From Ochrobactrum sp. BTU1 (GTDB taxonomy: Bacteria; Pseudomonadota; Alphaproteobacteria; Rhizobiales; Rhizobiaceae): a DNA stretch of 64,000 bases. Each line of letters opens with the position of its first letter. The stretch's first letter is position 1. Position numbers and translations under genes: made by a program. The notes below the pieces were generated by a model, which had not been told where the DNA came from, did not search any database, and saw nothing but the letters and a program-made list of their open reading frames with translations. The stretch is taken from positions 1,585,501-1,649,500 of the forward strand of contig CP076355.1 in the NCBI GenBank assembly GCA_018798825.1, written 5' to 3'. Below are positions 18,107 through 27,735 of the stretch, piece by piece.

Positions 18107-18391
18107 ATGCCAATCGAACCAGTTTCGGCAATTCCAGTCATCGACGTGCGCACCATTCCGCCCAACACGCGACATGCGACGATCTTTTCCATGATCGATA
18201 CGCTGGAGCCGGGTGATGCGCTGGAGATCGTCAACGATCACGATCCGGTACCCTTGCGCCGCCAGCTGGAAACGCGGAATCCCGATGAATTTTTATGGGT
18301 TTATAAAGAGAACGGTCCTATCTGGCGTGTCGAAATTGCACGGCGCAAGATCCATGGTTCAGACCATGAATGCACTTGCGGCCATCACTAA
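18107..18391 (+). CDS. DUF2249 protein
   Basis: 94 residues, a single DUF2249 domain (pattern VIDVRTIPPNTRHATIF, then HDPVPLRRQLE, ending in WRVEIARRK) followed by a short Cys/His tail ECTCGHH that could bind a metal. DUF2249 proteins resemble TusA/SirA folds and cluster with NO-related genes, but their role is not established. First gene of a four-gene operon. Confidence 0.8.
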   Translation: MPIEPVSAIPVIDVRTIPPNTRHATIFSMIDTLEPGDALEIVNDHDPVPLRRQLETRNPDEFLWVYKENGPIWRVEIARRKIHGSDHECTCGHH

Positions 18392-18414
18392 GCTGTTCTT
18401 CATCAAGGTTTGAG

Positions 18415-19809
18415 ATGATCGGTGCCGCGCTTTCCCGCTGGACTTTGTCCTATTTTGCAGCTTCCCTCTCCTTCCTCATAATCGGGGTCGGAATGATGGC
18501 AGGCGGCTTTGGTTTTCCGTTCCACGGAATTCGGGCACCAGAAACTCTCATTCTCGTCCATATCATCGCTATCGGCTGGCTGGCACTGCTGATGAGCGGC
18601 GCGCTGCTACAGTTTGTGCCGGTTCTGGTTGCAAAGCCGCTTTGGGGCAGTTCCGCTCAACTGCCAGCCCTGCTGCTGCTGCTTGCTGGTTTGATCGGAC
18701 TGCTTTTGGGCTTCGCCGGAATGGCCGGATTGCTTGAAGATACAATTGCGCTGCTTCCCATATCCGGGCTACTTTTGATGGCAGGCTTTTCGCTGATCGT
18801 TCTAATGCTTGGTGTGACCATCTGGAAAGCACGGCCGATTTCGATACCAACGCGCTTTGTGGCCGTCGGCATTAGCTGCCTGCTGATCGTTGCCAGTCTT
18901 GGTGGGCTTTATACTTTTGTCCTGTCCGGTGCGGCGGAGCAGATCATGGCTCTTGAAATCGCCGGATCAACTGTCTCTATCCATGCAGCGCTTGCACTTG
19001 GCGGCTGGATGACTTTCACCGCGATGGGTGTAAGCTATCGATTGCTCACCATGTTCATGCTTTCGCCAGACAGCAACACGAAACGAACCAGGTTTCTATG
19101 GTGGCTCGGTGTTACCGCACTGACGACCCTCGGCCTTAGCGTCACAGTTTTTGCATTCGGCATCGGTCAGCCAGCGATTGTCCTATCTATCGCACTTGTT
19201 CCGGCTATTGCCTGCATTGCTCTTTATGCTCTTGACGTGCGTGCGATCTATCTGCAGCGCAAACGCAAAGCGATCGAACTAAACAGCATGGCCAGTATTT
19301 CAGCCTTTGCTGCATTGCTGATTTCCATGGTGCTTGCCCTGACGATGCTCTCGACCGGTGTGACCGACCAGATGGTCGCAGCACTCGTTTATCTCTTCGT
19401 CTTCGGCTGGCTTTCAGGCCTCAGCCTGGCACAGCTTTATAAAATCGTTCCGTTTCTCACCTGGCTCGAATGCTATGGCCCTGTCATGGGCCGCGTGCAG
19501 ACGCCGCGTGTTCAGGACTTGGTGCGCGAGGAGAATGCACGGCACTGGTTCATCCTTTATTATGGGAGCGTTTGGTTCTGCACATTGGCCCTGATCTTCA
19601 ACCATCTGACTATTTTCAGACTGTCATCCGGACTCAGCCTTATCGCCATTCTGGCTTTGAGCGTTCACTTCTTCCGCGCCCGGCGGCTTCTTGACGTACC
19701 AACCAATCTGCGCCTGCCCAATGGCGTGATCCTGCCCAACCTTATTCATGCCGGTGCGCCCGTGCTTAAAGCGCGCCGCGTTTTATCACAGCCTGGCGAC
19801 ACGCTTTAG
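18415..19809 (+). CDS. 12-helix membrane protein, NnrS/heme-copper-oxidase-like
   Basis: 464 residues from the ATG at 18415 (AAGG seven bases upstream), about 12 membrane helices. It has motifs like those of NnrS and oxidase subunit I relatives: HIIAIGWLALLMSGALLQFV, IHAALALGGWMTF and YKIVPFLTWLE. Conserved histidines in the helices suggest heme binding. It resembles NnrS-type proteins that protect against NO and iron-nitrosyl stress, but I cannot tell whether it is NnrS proper or a related family; no gene symbol is given. Confidence 0.7.
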   Translation: MIGAALSRWTLSYFAASLSFLIIGVGMMAGGFGFPFHGIRAPETLILVHIIAIGWLALLMSGALLQFVPVLVAKPLWGSSAQLPALLLLLAGLIGLLLGFAGMAGLLEDTIALLPISGLLLMAGFSLIVLMLGVTIWKARPISIPTRFVAVGISCLLIVASLGGLYTFVLSGAAEQIMALEIAGSTVSIHAALALGGWMTFTAMGVSYRLLTMFMLSPDSNTKRTRFLWWLGVTALTTLGLSVTVFAFGIGQPAIVLSIALVPAIACIALYALDVRAIYLQRKRKAIELNSMASISAFAALLISMVLALTMLSTGVTDQMVAALVYLFVFGWLSGLSLAQLYKIVPFLTWLECYGPVMGRVQTPRVQDLVREENARHWFILYYGSVWFCTLALIFNHLTIFRLSSGLSLIAILALSVHFFRARRLLDVPTNLRLPNGVILPNLIHAGAPVLKARRVLSQPGDTL

Positions 19810-19818
19810 GAGGTTAAA

Positions 19819-20349
19819 ATGACATCATCCATTCAGGAAATCACCCATCGTGAGCTGGACGTGCGTCCCTTGCTCAAGAGTGGCGTAGAGCCGTTTCAGG
19901 CAATCATGGATGCCGCGGAAAATCTGCTGCCCGGCCAGAGTCTTCTGCTTGTAACACCCTTCAAACCGGTTCCGCTTTTTGCCGTCATGGAACGCAAAGG
20001 GTTTCGTGCAGAGCCGCAATCGATCGGTGACGGCGACTGGCAAACGCTGTTTTCTCCAACGCAAGACGCGGTGCCGGAAATCCAGCTTTCCAACAATGTG
20101 AGTTCGCCCGATATCTGGCCTGACCCTTCGCATTATCTCGATTGCTCAGACATGCAACCACCTGAGCCAATGGTTCATATACTGGCAGAACTCGAAGGTA
20201 TGACACGCGGCGACGTTTTGTTTGCTTTGCTGCACCGCGAACCACTCTTCCTATTTCCAGAGCTTGAACGGCGAGGCCACGAATGGGTCGGCAACTTCGA
20301 TGAAACAGGCAGCGCCTATCGCATCATGATCCGTGTTGGTGAAGCGTGA
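19819..20349 (+). CDS. tandem DUF2249 protein
   Basis: 176 residues containing two DUF2249 domains. The first runs from ELDVRPLLKSG to about residue 75, the second from YLDCSDMQPPEPM to the end (about 105-176). Each keeps the LDxxxL...P and HREPLFL/FKPVPLF strands. An AGGAGGT ribosome site gives strong translation. It overlaps the upstream end of the next open frame and stops 10 bases before the preferred ATG of the DUF59 gene. Confidence 0.75.
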   Translation: MTSSIQEITHRELDVRPLLKSGVEPFQAIMDAAENLLPGQSLLLVTPFKPVPLFAVMERKGFRAEPQSIGDGDWQTLFSPTQDAVPEIQLSNNVSSPDIWPDPSHYLDCSDMQPPEPMVHILAELEGMTRGDVLFALLHREPLFLFPELERRGHEWVGNFDETGSAYRIMIRVGEA

Positions 20350-20359
20350 GGAAAAAACC

Positions 20360-20686
20360 ATGCACAGCGAAAAAGATGCTCAACTCGAATATGCGATCCT
20401 TAATGCACTGCGGCTGATCCTCGATCCGGAGCTGGGCTTTAATCTGGTTGATCTGGGGATGATCTATCACATCGAAATCGTATCCGGCGGCCTGGTCAAC
20501 GTTCAGATGACTACGACCACACCCGGCTGTCCTGCTGCAGGATTTCTCCTTGAGGCCGTGCAAACTTGCGTGGAAGCGGTCGAGGGCGTCTCACGCGCCA
20601 ATGTCGAGCTGACATATGAACCCATATGGATGCCGGAGATGGCACTGCCGGAAATACAAGCTCGTTTCACCGGCCTGTCTTTATAG
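20360..20686 (+). CDS. DUF59/MIP18-family protein (SufT/PaaD-like)
   Basis: 108 residues. Typical DUF59 motifs: DPELGFNLVDLGMIY and TTTTPGCPAAGFL with the conserved Cys. Family members (SufT, PaaD, eukaryotic MIP18) assist iron-sulfur cluster maturation. The start at 20360 follows GAGGAAAAAACC. As last gene of the DUF2249 operon it suggests that the operon deals with Fe-S protein assembly or repair during NO stress; this is inference. Confidence 0.82.
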   Translation: MHSEKDAQLEYAILNALRLILDPELGFNLVDLGMIYHIEIVSGGLVNVQMTTTTPGCPAAGFLLEAVQTCVEAVEGVSRANVELTYEPIWMPEMALPEIQARFTGLSL

Positions 20687-20715
20687 AAAGCATGGCTACG
20701 ACCGTTTCGCGAAGG

Positions 20716-20753
20716 CCAGCGATTGAAATTTATCAATCGCTGGTTTTACTTTT
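20716..20753 (+). terminator. Rho-independent terminator of the DUF2249 operon
   Basis: Perfect 10-bp stem CCAGCGATTG / CAATCGCTGG with an 8-base loop, followed by TTTTACTTTT. It separates the operon from nirK. Confidence 0.9.
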
Positions 20754-20875
20754 AACAACACGCTCAGGCTGTAATCGTCCTTTGTGCTATCGCAAATAAG
20801 CCTTTAAAAACTTGGTTGATTTCACGTAAATCATTGTAAATACAAGATAATTATTTCCTCGATTTATGACCCATG

Positions 20876-20917
20876 TTGATTGCGGTCAAGGAAGGAACCT
20901 CCCGGATCTCCTATACA
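20876..20917 (+). promoter_or_regulatory. FNR/NnrR-regulated promoter of nirK
   Basis: Box TTGATTGCGGTCAA at 20876-20889 differs from the consensus by one base; TATACA at 20912-20917 is a good -10. The predicted start near 20924 is 41.5 bases from the box centre, the class II geometry. Confidence 0.8.
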
Positions 20918-20967
20918 TAAAACGACAGAGCAAAGAGCGCTCGGTCCTATCGTATAGGAGAGAATCG

Positions 20968-22098
20968 ATGGCAGACCAGATGCAGATCAACCGCCGCACG
21001 ATACTGGCAGGAGCAGCACTCGCTGGTGCGCTAGCCCCGGTGCTTGCGACAACATCCGCCTGGGGTAATGGCGCAATTCGGAAGGCCAGTGCAGCGGAAA
21101 TTGCAGCACTACCCCGGCAGAAAGTGGAACTGGTGAACCCGCCATTCGTCCACGCTCACAGCCAGGCCGCAGAGGGTGGGCCGAAGGTTGTCGAATTTAC
21201 GATGGTGATCGAAGAAAAGAAAATCGTCATTGATGATGCGGGGACTGAAGTTCATGCCATGGCTTTCAATGGCACCGTTCCCGGTCCGCTGATGGTCGTG
21301 CATCAGGACGATTATGTTGAACTGACACTCATTAATCCTGAAACCAACACGCTGATGCACAATATCGATTTCCATGCGGCAACCGGTGCATTGGGTGGCG
21401 GTGGACTGACGGAAATCAACCCCGGTGAGAAGACGGTCCTTCGTTTCAAGGCCACCAAGCCCGGCGTTTTCGTCTACCACTGCGCACCTCCCGGAATGGT
21501 TCCTTGGCACGTTGTCTCGGGCATGAATGGGGCGATCATGGTGTTGCCACGCGATGGACTGCACGATGGCAAGGGTAACAAGCTTTCTTATGACAAGATC
21601 TATTATGTCGGCGAGCAGGACTTCTATGTGCCTCGCGATGAAGCTGGTCAGTATAAGAAATACGACGCTCCAGGTGATGCATATGAAGACACTGTGAAGG
21701 TGATGCGTACACTGACACCGACGCATGTTGTCTTTAACGGTGCAGTCGGTGCATTGACCGGCGACAAGGCAATGACCGCCAAGGTCGGCGAGAAGGTGTT
21801 GATCGTTCACTCGCAAGCCAATCGCGATACGAGACCTCACCTCATCGGCGGACATGGTGACTATGTCTGGGCAACTGGCAAGTTCAACACACCGCCAGAT
21901 CTCGATCAGGAAACCTGGTTCATTCCGGGCGGAGCTGCGGCAGCAGCCTTCTACACATTCCAGCAACCCGGCATCTATGCCTATGTGAACCACAATCTGA
22001 TCGAAGCCTTTGAACTGGGTGCAGCCGCGCATTTCAAAGTCACCGGCGAATGGAATGACGATCTGATGACGTCGGTTCTGGCGCCGTCTGGGATGTAA
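20968..22098 (+). CDS. nirK: copper-containing nitrite reductase
   Basis: 376 residues from ATG 20968 (ATAGGAGAG upstream). A Tat signal peptide begins [13 protein letters not shown], so the enzyme is exported folded. Two cupredoxin domains follow: type 1 and type 2 copper ligands appear in [24 protein letters not shown] and, in domain 2, [19 protein letters not shown]. It reduces nitrite to NO in the periplasm. The frame is open upstream to 20866 but those codons lie in the promoter leader. Length and motifs are those of class I NirK. Confidence 0.98.
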   Translation: MADQMQINRRTILAGAALAGALAPVLATTSAWGNGAIRKASAAEIAALPRQKVELVNPPFVHAHSQAAEGGPKVVEFTMVIEEKKIVIDDAGTEVHAMAFNGTVPGPLMVVHQDDYVELTLINPETNTLMHNIDFHAATGALGGGGLTEINPGEKTVLRFKATKPGVFVYHCAPPGMVPWHVVSGMNGAIMVLPRDGLHDGKGNKLSYDKIYYVGEQDFYVPRDEAGQYKKYDAPGDAYEDTVKVMRTLTPTHVVFNGAVGALTGDKAMTAKVGEKVLIVHSQANRDTRPHLIGGHGDYVWATGKFNTPPDLDQETWFIPGGAAAAAFYTFQQPGIYAYVNHNLIEAFELGAAAHFKVTGEWNDDLMTSVLAPSGM

Positions 22099-22143
22099 CG
22101 AAAGACGGACACTTCTTTGGTGATTGTCGAATAAGGAAAGGCT

Positions 22144-22175
22144 CGGAGCCGTATCTATTGAAGGACGCGGCTCCG
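22144..22175 (+). other. hairpin between nirK and nirV
   Basis: 8-bp perfect stem CGGAGCCG / CGGCTCCG with a 16-base loop that contains AAGGA, ending 10 bases before the nirV ATG. No T-run follows. It may reduce nirV expression relative to nirK or hold a distant ribosome site in its loop. Confidence 0.5.
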
Positions 22176-22184
22176 TGACACCAA

Positions 22185-23105
22185 ATGACCAAAGGTAATA
22201 AGAAGAAGCGCCTTCGGGAGTTGGCCGTGGCTGTACCGGCTGTCTTGCTGGCGGTGGTTGCGGGTCTGTTTGTGGTCGATGCAGCAGGACGCGCAGAACG
22301 CAGCTCTCGGGATACCCAATTTGAGCGCCCGCAGACCATTGTCGTTGCACCGCGCAGCATGACCTATCGCGCTGATGGCGACTTTCAAAAGAACAATTAT
22401 CCGGTGGATGCACCGCTGACGACGCGCAAACTCGCGCAATCCTTTGAGATTATGAAATATCAGGTCAGCGCATCCGACTATGAGCGTTGCATCGCCGATG
22501 GTTTCTGCCAACCGGCGGAAACGTTACCGCATAATCGAAACGGATTGGGCGCCAATGCACCCATTGTCGGCGTGAGCTACGATGATGCGGAAAACTATGC
22601 CAAATGGTTATCGCAAAAGACTGGTGAAATCTGGCATTTGCCGACCGACGAGCAATGGGCTTTTGCTGCCGGTTCACGCTTTACCGATACAGCTCTGGGC
22701 ATTGAGGACGATGCCGCAGCCAACCCCGCTTTAAGGTGGCTCAAGGACTATGAGCAGCAGAGCGCGCGCAAGCTCGAGCGCAGTCCTGAAGTCCGTTCCG
22801 CAGGTGCATTTGGTGAAAACGAACTTGGCATCGCAGACGTTGCCGGCAATGTATGGGAATGGACACAGACCTGTCATCGCCGCGTGAATATCGATGCGTA
22901 TGGCAAAATCGTTGCCGAAACACCTGTTTGCGGTGTCTATGTGGTCAATGGTAAGCACCGTGCCGCCATGAGCTCTTTCATCCGCAACCCCAAGACAGGC
23001 GGCTGTAGCGTTGGTGTGCCACCCGACAATCTGGGCTTTCGTCTGGTTCGCGACGGTCGCTGGTATGCGGTCGTGCTGAAACGGCTGAAAGAATTCTCAA
23101 TATGA
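22185..23105 (+). CDS. nirV: NirV, formylglycine-generating-enzyme-like protein
   Basis: 306 residues. An N-terminal membrane anchor (about 12-33) is followed by an FGE-sulfatase (SUMF1-like) domain ending NPKTGGCSVGVPPDNLGFRL, with GVSYDDAENYAKWL and LPTDEQWAFAAG as core motifs. NirV follows nirK in many denitrifiers; its precise function is not settled, perhaps in NirK maturation. No good ribosome site precedes the ATG; see the hairpin upstream. Confidence 0.9.
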   Translation: MTKGNKKKRLRELAVAVPAVLLAVVAGLFVVDAAGRAERSSRDTQFERPQTIVVAPRSMTYRADGDFQKNNYPVDAPLTTRKLAQSFEIMKYQVSASDYERCIADGFCQPAETLPHNRNGLGANAPIVGVSYDDAENYAKWLSQKTGEIWHLPTDEQWAFAAGSRFTDTALGIEDDAAANPALRWLKDYEQQSARKLERSPEVRSAGAFGENELGIADVAGNVWEWTQTCHRRVNIDAYGKIVAETPVCGVYVVNGKHRAAMSSFIRNPKTGGCSVGVPPDNLGFRLVRDGRWYAVVLKRLKEFSI

Positions 23106-23205
23106 TGGTTTATGCTTGAATGCCCCATTTTATGCCCCCGAGACTATCCCTTATTCCTCTTGCTGTGCTAAAGCGACAACGGGGATTTTTAGTAGGGGAT
23201 GCGTG

Positions 23206-23901
23206 ATGGCCACGATAGATCGCGGGCTTGTCAGAAAACTATCGTTGTTCGCAAAGATGAGCGATGACGAGCTGGACAAGCTTGTGTCTTACGCCTCAAC
23301 GCGGCGTGTCGTTCCGGGCGAAACCATTTTTGAACAGGGCGATGATGCCGTCCTGTTCTTTTTGCTGCTTCACGGCCGCCTCAAGGTTAATCAGGTAACT
23401 CCAGACGGACAGCAAATCATCGTTCGCATGGTCCATCCCGGTGACCTATTCGGCTTCGCCAAGGCTTTGCAAAGGAGCGACTATCCCGGCACGGCAATGG
23501 CTGTTGCCGAAAGCATTGTTCTGGCATGGCCAACAGAACTTTGGGACTATTTCGTCGAACAGAATCCTGGCCTGGCAATGAATGCAATCCAAACCATCGG
23601 CAAGCGGCTTGAAGAAGCCCATACCCGAATCCGCGAGATGTCGACCGAGGAAGTTGAGCGTCGCGTTGCACACGCCGTACTGCGTCTTGCCCGGCAAGCC
23701 GGTAAAAAGGAAGAGGATGGTATCCGTATTGACTTCCCCATCACCCGCCAGGATATCGCCGAAATGACGGGCACAACGCTGCATACTGTATCGCGTATCC
23801 TCAGCAACTGGGAAGGTCAGGGTTTCGTTCGCGGCGGCCGTCAGAAACTAACCGTCATCAGTATGGCTGGCATAAAGCGTCTTGCCGACGGCAACCCATA
23901 A
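23206..23901 (+). CDS. nnrR: CRP/FNR-family regulator, NnrR-like
   Basis: 231 residues from ATG 23206 (AGGGGAT upstream); the upstream open frame from 23116 is not needed. CRP-like sensor domain followed by a winged helix with recognition sequence ITRQDIAEMTGTTLHTVSRIL. It has no FNR-type cysteines, which fits NO-responsive Dnr/NnrR regulators that probably sense NO with heme. Located just after nirKV, the place where nnrR/nnrA is found in related bacteria. Likely activates the TTG-N8-CAA boxes of nor and nirK. Confidence 0.85.
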   Translation: MATIDRGLVRKLSLFAKMSDDELDKLVSYASTRRVVPGETIFEQGDDAVLFFLLLHGRLKVNQVTPDGQQIIVRMVHPGDLFGFAKALQRSDYPGTAMAVAESIVLAWPTELWDYFVEQNPGLAMNAIQTIGKRLEEAHTRIREMSTEEVERRVAHAVLRLARQAGKKEEDGIRIDFPITRQDIAEMTGTTLHTVSRILSNWEGQGFVRGGRQKLTVISMAGIKRLADGNP

Positions 23902-24114
23902 GCTGCAGACTGCTCGATTTTTCATGCGAATGCTCGTTGCGAGCGGTCATTCGTATCTTTTGCTTTGACGATCCCGCAATTGTCCAAACACCCGGCAAAT
24001 CATCAAGACCCTCGGCGCGCACGCCTGTAGATCGGATGGCAGATCAGAGCTTCAAAGCGAATGCATTTGAAGCCGGGTCCAGTCCTCTCCTCCCAAGCAA
24101 AAGGATCTACGGCC

Positions 24115-24942
24115 ATGACGACGAATTTCATCGAAACCAAAGACGGCACCAAGATTTTCTACAAGGACTGGGGCACAGGTCAACCAATCCTGTTCTCGCA
24201 TGGCTGGCCGCTTTCGGGCGACGCCTGGAGCGTGCAGATGCTATTTTTCGCTGAGAAAGGCTATCGCGTTATCGCGCATGACCGTCGCGGTCATGGTCGT
24301 TCCGATCAGCCATGGAATGGCAACAACATGGATCAATATGCCGATGATCTGTCAGAGCTGATCGAAAAGCTCGACTTAAAGGATGTGATCCTTGTCGGAC
24401 ATTCGACCGGCGGCGGCGAAGTCGCTCACTATATTGGCCGCCACGGCAATAGCCGCGTCGCCAAAGCCGTGCTGGTTGGTGCCGTTCCGCCACTGATGCT
24501 CAAGACTGCAAACAATCCCGAAGGCACGCCGATTGAAGTCTTCGACGGCATTCGCAAGGGCACCCGCTCCGACAGATCGCAGTTCTTCAAGGATTTGACG
24601 CTGCCATTTTACGGCTTCAACCGCGAAGGCGCCAAGGTCAATGAAGGCCTGCGCGAGAACTTCTGGCTGCAGGGCATGGTCGGTTCGATCAAGGGGCTCT
24701 ACGACTGCGTTCGCGAGTTCTCGGAAGTCGATTACACGGATGATCTGAAAAAGATCGAAGTGCCGACGCTGGTGATCCACGGCGATGACGATCAGATCGT
24801 GCCAATTGCAGCCGCGGGCGAAAAGACCGCCAAGATCGTGAAAAATGCAACGCTCAAGGTTTATCCTGGCGCGCCGCATGGTTTGGCGGAGACCGAAGCC
24901 GACAAGTTCAACGCCGACGTTCTGGAATTCATCCAGTCGTAA
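24115..24942 (+). CDS. alpha/beta hydrolase, cofactor-free haloperoxidase/arylesterase type
   Basis: 275 residues. Nucleophile elbow GHSTGGG with Ser97, oxyanion HGWPLSG, acid in HGDDDQIVP and His in GAPHGL near the end. These are the marks of the non-heme chloroperoxidase/arylesterase subfamily; real substrate unknown. Start at 24115 follows AAGGATCTACGGCC; the frame is open upstream to 24061. Stands alone between nnrR and dps. Confidence 0.9.
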   Translation: MTTNFIETKDGTKIFYKDWGTGQPILFSHGWPLSGDAWSVQMLFFAEKGYRVIAHDRRGHGRSDQPWNGNNMDQYADDLSELIEKLDLKDVILVGHSTGGGEVAHYIGRHGNSRVAKAVLVGAVPPLMLKTANNPEGTPIEVFDGIRKGTRSDRSQFFKDLTLPFYGFNREGAKVNEGLRENFWLQGMVGSIKGLYDCVREFSEVDYTDDLKKIEVPTLVIHGDDDQIVPIAAAGEKTAKIVKNATLKVYPGAPHGLAETEADKFNADVLEFIQS

Positions 24943-25101
24943 ATTCGGCTCGATATCGAAGCGGGACGGCGAGCGGACCTTCTCTTGCCGTTTTCGCTTT
25001 TGTGATCGCGATGACATATCCAAATGGCATCGAAATATGCAAGATTACGGCTCGTGGCCCATACAGTATGCATTTGTGCAACGCTATAAAGGCAATCCGT
25101 C

Positions 25102-25305
25102 ATGACTGAGAAACCTCGCTTGTTTGAAGAGCGCGTGCGTGACGGTCTTGATATGCTGCCTGAACCCGTCGACCTGCCGGTTGACTGGCTGAGCTGCCAT
25201 GATTTTCCACGCCCTTCATTGAAGTCTGCCTCAGGGCGCGCGCCAGAATCCTCCTGCTCTCAAACCGACAACACGCATTTACGAACGAAAGGACCATCAT
25301 CATGA
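25102..25305 (+). CDS. possible 67-residue protein before dps
   Basis: Opens with ATG behind AAAGG and overlaps the dps start by 4 bases. The first 35 residues (RVRDGLDMLPEPVDLPVDWL) look like plausible protein; the rest is low complexity. No family recognised. It may be a leader peptide or a chance frame. Confidence 0.25.
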   Translation: MTEKPRLFEERVRDGLDMLPEPVDLPVDWLSCHDFPRPSLKSASGRAPESSCSQTDNTHLRTKGPSS

Positions 25306-25820
25306 CTGATAATGTAAAATCCCGTCGCTCTGCCTCTCTCAAGACACCAAGCGGTTTTTCGGAAGAAGCCGTGAAGGAAATTTCCGGCGGTATCACTGCT
25401 CTGCTCGCAGATGTGTTTGCCATTTATCTTAAGACCAAGAATTTCCATTGGCACATGTCTGGCGCGCATTTCCGCGATTATCATCTACTGCTGGACGAAC
25501 AGGGCGATCAGATTTTTGCGATCACCGACGATCTGGCAGAACGCGCACGCAAGCTTGGTGGAAACACGCTGCGCTCCATCGGCGATATTTCGCGCCACCA
25601 GCGCATTCTCGATAATGATGCGGAGTTTGTGCATCCGCATGAAATGCTCGCCGAGCTGCGCGACGACAACAAGGCGCTTGTTGAAAGTATGCGCGTGCTG
25701 CACGAGCTTTGCGACGAATATGGCGATGTGGCAACCGCAAGCCTGCTCGAAAACTGGATCGACGAAGGCGAACGCCGCGTTTGGTTCCTGTTTGAAACGC
25801 TGCGCGGTACAAACGGCTGA
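25302..25820 (+). CDS. dps: Dps-family ferritin-like protein
   Basis: 172 residues, four-helix bundle. The inter-subunit ferroxidase residues are present: KTKNFHWHMSG (His) and then LLLDEQGDQIF (Asp, Glu). Dps dodecamers bind iron and hydrogen peroxide and shield DNA under stress. The ATG follows AAAGGACCATCATC. A strong terminator follows directly. Neighbour genes do not point to a shared operon. Confidence 0.93.
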   Translation: MTDNVKSRRSASLKTPSGFSEEAVKEISGGITALLADVFAIYLKTKNFHWHMSGAHFRDYHLLLDEQGDQIFAITDDLAERARKLGGNTLRSIGDISRHQRILDNDAEFVHPHEMLAELRDDNKALVESMRVLHELCDEYGDVATASLLENWIDEGERRVWFLFETLRGTNG

Positions 25821-25845
25821 TCGCAAGATCAGTCACACAAAAGAA

Positions 25846-25866
25846 GGGGCCGTCGGCCCCTTTTTT
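25846..25866 (+). terminator. Rho-independent terminator after dps
   Basis: GGGGCC-GTC-GGCCCC stem-loop followed by six T. Confidence 0.93.
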
Positions 25867-26035
25867 CGTTTGTGCGCGAGGTGATGCACAATCCCGCTCA
25901 CCCTATACACAAGTATAGAGTAGCAAAAACTCAGGTGTATGGTTTTGCGCTCATAGTACGATTTCGTACAGCGCCGCATCATCCCAAAATCCTCCCATAT
26001 CCAACGCAGTTCAACGATTTTACGGGAGATCGATG

Positions 26036-26626
26036 ATGTCACATTTCGCAACACCAGTTGACCACAAGCAGCCACGCCTTCCCCTCGACAAGTTCGCAAC
26101 CGAGACATCAATCAAGGTCTCTACCCTGTTGTTGAATGCCGTACAGCTTCTCGAAGAAGATGAAACAATCGCTATCGATCTGGTCAATCAGGCTTCAAGC
26201 CTGCTCGGCACACGCATGGTTGACGGCAATGATGTAGCGGATCGGATCGTTGTCGGCGGACTGGCGCCCTGGCAGATCAAGCGTGTGTGCCGCTTTATCG
26301 ATGAGCGCATTTCCTACACGATTTCGCTTGATGAAATGGCGCGTCAGGTCAAGCTCAGCACCAGCTATTTCTCGGCAGCCTTCAAGAACAGCATTGGCGT
26401 TTCACCACATAATTATGTGATCCAACGCCGTGTCAAATTTGCCAAGGACAAGATGCTCAACTCCAATGCGCCTCTTTGTGAAATCGCACTTGATTGTGGC
26501 CTTTCCGATCAGGCTCACCTGTCGCGCGTGTTCCGCCGTATCACCGGTACCACACCAAGCGCCTGGCGCCGTTATCAGACACGTCCCAATGTCAAAGCAA
26601 ATCTCGCAGTCGCGGAAATCTACTGA
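26036..26626 (+). CDS. AraC-family transcriptional regulator
   Basis: 196 residues. The C-terminal half (about 85-185) has two helix-turn-helix motifs: ISLDEMARQVKLSTSYFSAAF and LCEIALDCGLSDQAHLSRVF, the usual AraC arrangement. The N-terminal part is short and of no recognised sensor fold. The ATG at 26036 is seven bases from GGGAG; a second ATG at 26033 is possible. Convergent with the LysR gene next to it. Confidence 0.9.
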   Translation: MSHFATPVDHKQPRLPLDKFATETSIKVSTLLLNAVQLLEEDETIAIDLVNQASSLLGTRMVDGNDVADRIVVGGLAPWQIKRVCRFIDERISYTISLDEMARQVKLSTSYFSAAFKNSIGVSPHNYVIQRRVKFAKDKMLNSNAPLCEIALDCGLSDQAHLSRVFRRITGTTPSAWRRYQTRPNVKANLAVAEIY

Positions 26627-26630
26627 CGTT

Positions 26631-27527
26631 TCACGCGTGAAAGTTTTCAGCCGATGCCGTAATGGCCTCCCTCAAGGCAGCAATGAAAACCCGGACCTTC
26701 GGCAAGACCAGTCTGGTGGTCGGATAGACCGCCCAGATATTGAGTGTTTCAGGTCTTGCCTCACCGAAATTGAGCCGGACCAGACGCCCGGTCTTCACAT
26801 CGTCACTCACATACCAGGTCGATAGAAGCGCAAGCCCACCGCCCGCAAGGCAGGTGGCATAACAGCCCTCCATCGTGTTGGCGGAAAAGCGGGCGTTAAG
26901 ACGAATGTGCTTTTCGCCTTCGGGCGTCGAGAAAGTCCAGTGTGTTGCAGAGCCGAGCGGCAGGCAGTCATGCTCTGCAATCTCATCAGTCGCGTGCGGT
27001 ATGCCGCGTCTTGCCAGATAGTCCGGGCTTGCAACGATGCAACGAAGATTGTCGCTGAGCTTCTGCGCAATCAGGCTGCTGTCGCGCAGTCGGGCAATGC
27101 GGATCGCGAGATCCGTCCCGCTCGCAACCAGATCGGGCAAGTGATCCGTGAGATCAAGCGCGATACGCAATTCTGGATTCTGCTCAAGTAGCTGGGGCAC
27201 AAACGGCGTGACATAGCGAAGGCCAAAGGCAACGGGAACCGAAACACGCAAAAGACCTGCAGCACCTCTGGATTCCGCCCGCAGCAGCGCTTTGGCTTCG
27301 GTTTCATTTTCAATCATGGCGCGCGCAAAAGGCAGGAAGGTTTCACCTTCAGGCGTCAGCGAAAGCGAACGTGTCGTGCGATGCAGCAGCCGGACACCAA
27401 GCATTGTTTCAAGAGCAGCTAGACGGCGTGTGGCAACCATCGGCTGAAGACCAAGCCTCCGGGCCGCTTCAGCCAGGCTTCCCGCATTCACTGCCGCCAG
27501 AAATACAACAACGTCATCCGTATTCAT
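26631..27527 (-). CDS. LysR-family transcriptional regulator
   Basis: 298 residues. N-terminal winged HTH (SLAEAARRLGLQPMVATRRL, about 16-35) and a C-terminal LysR substrate-binding domain. It is divergent from an MFS exporter gene across about 208 bases, so it probably controls that gene. Ligand unknown. Confidence 0.92.
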   Translation of the reverse strand: MNTDDVVVFLAAVNAGSLAEAARRLGLQPMVATRRLAALETMLGVRLLHRTTRSLSLTPEGETFLPFARAMIENETEAKALLRAESRGAAGLLRVSVPVAFGLRYVTPFVPQLLEQNPELRIALDLTDHLPDLVASGTDLAIRIARLRDSSLIAQKLSDNLRCIVASPDYLARRGIPHATDEIAEHDCLPLGSATHWTFSTPEGEKHIRLNARFSANTMEGCYATCLAGGGLALLSTWYVSDDVKTGRLVRLNFGEARPETLNIWAVYPTTRLVLPKVRVFIAALREAITASAENFHA

Positions 27528-27735
27528 TATATCATTTTTCGTTATGCAGGCAGATCGTTCAAGATCACTAAAACGAAAATCGATAAAAAGCTAGATAGTC
27601 ATGCGCCGATTGCGATAGAGCGGCTCTTGCTTCAAGGTGCCTTTGATAGCCGCCCTATCCAAAAGTTTTTCACGCATCGTTCCGCCGGAAAGCGCCTCCC
27701 ACTTTCCTCGGGACCAACCACAAGAGGGCAGCAAA

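Noticed and set aside
21109..22413. 434-codon minus-strand frame opposite nirK
   Set aside because: Antisense to nirK, whose motifs and start are clear.
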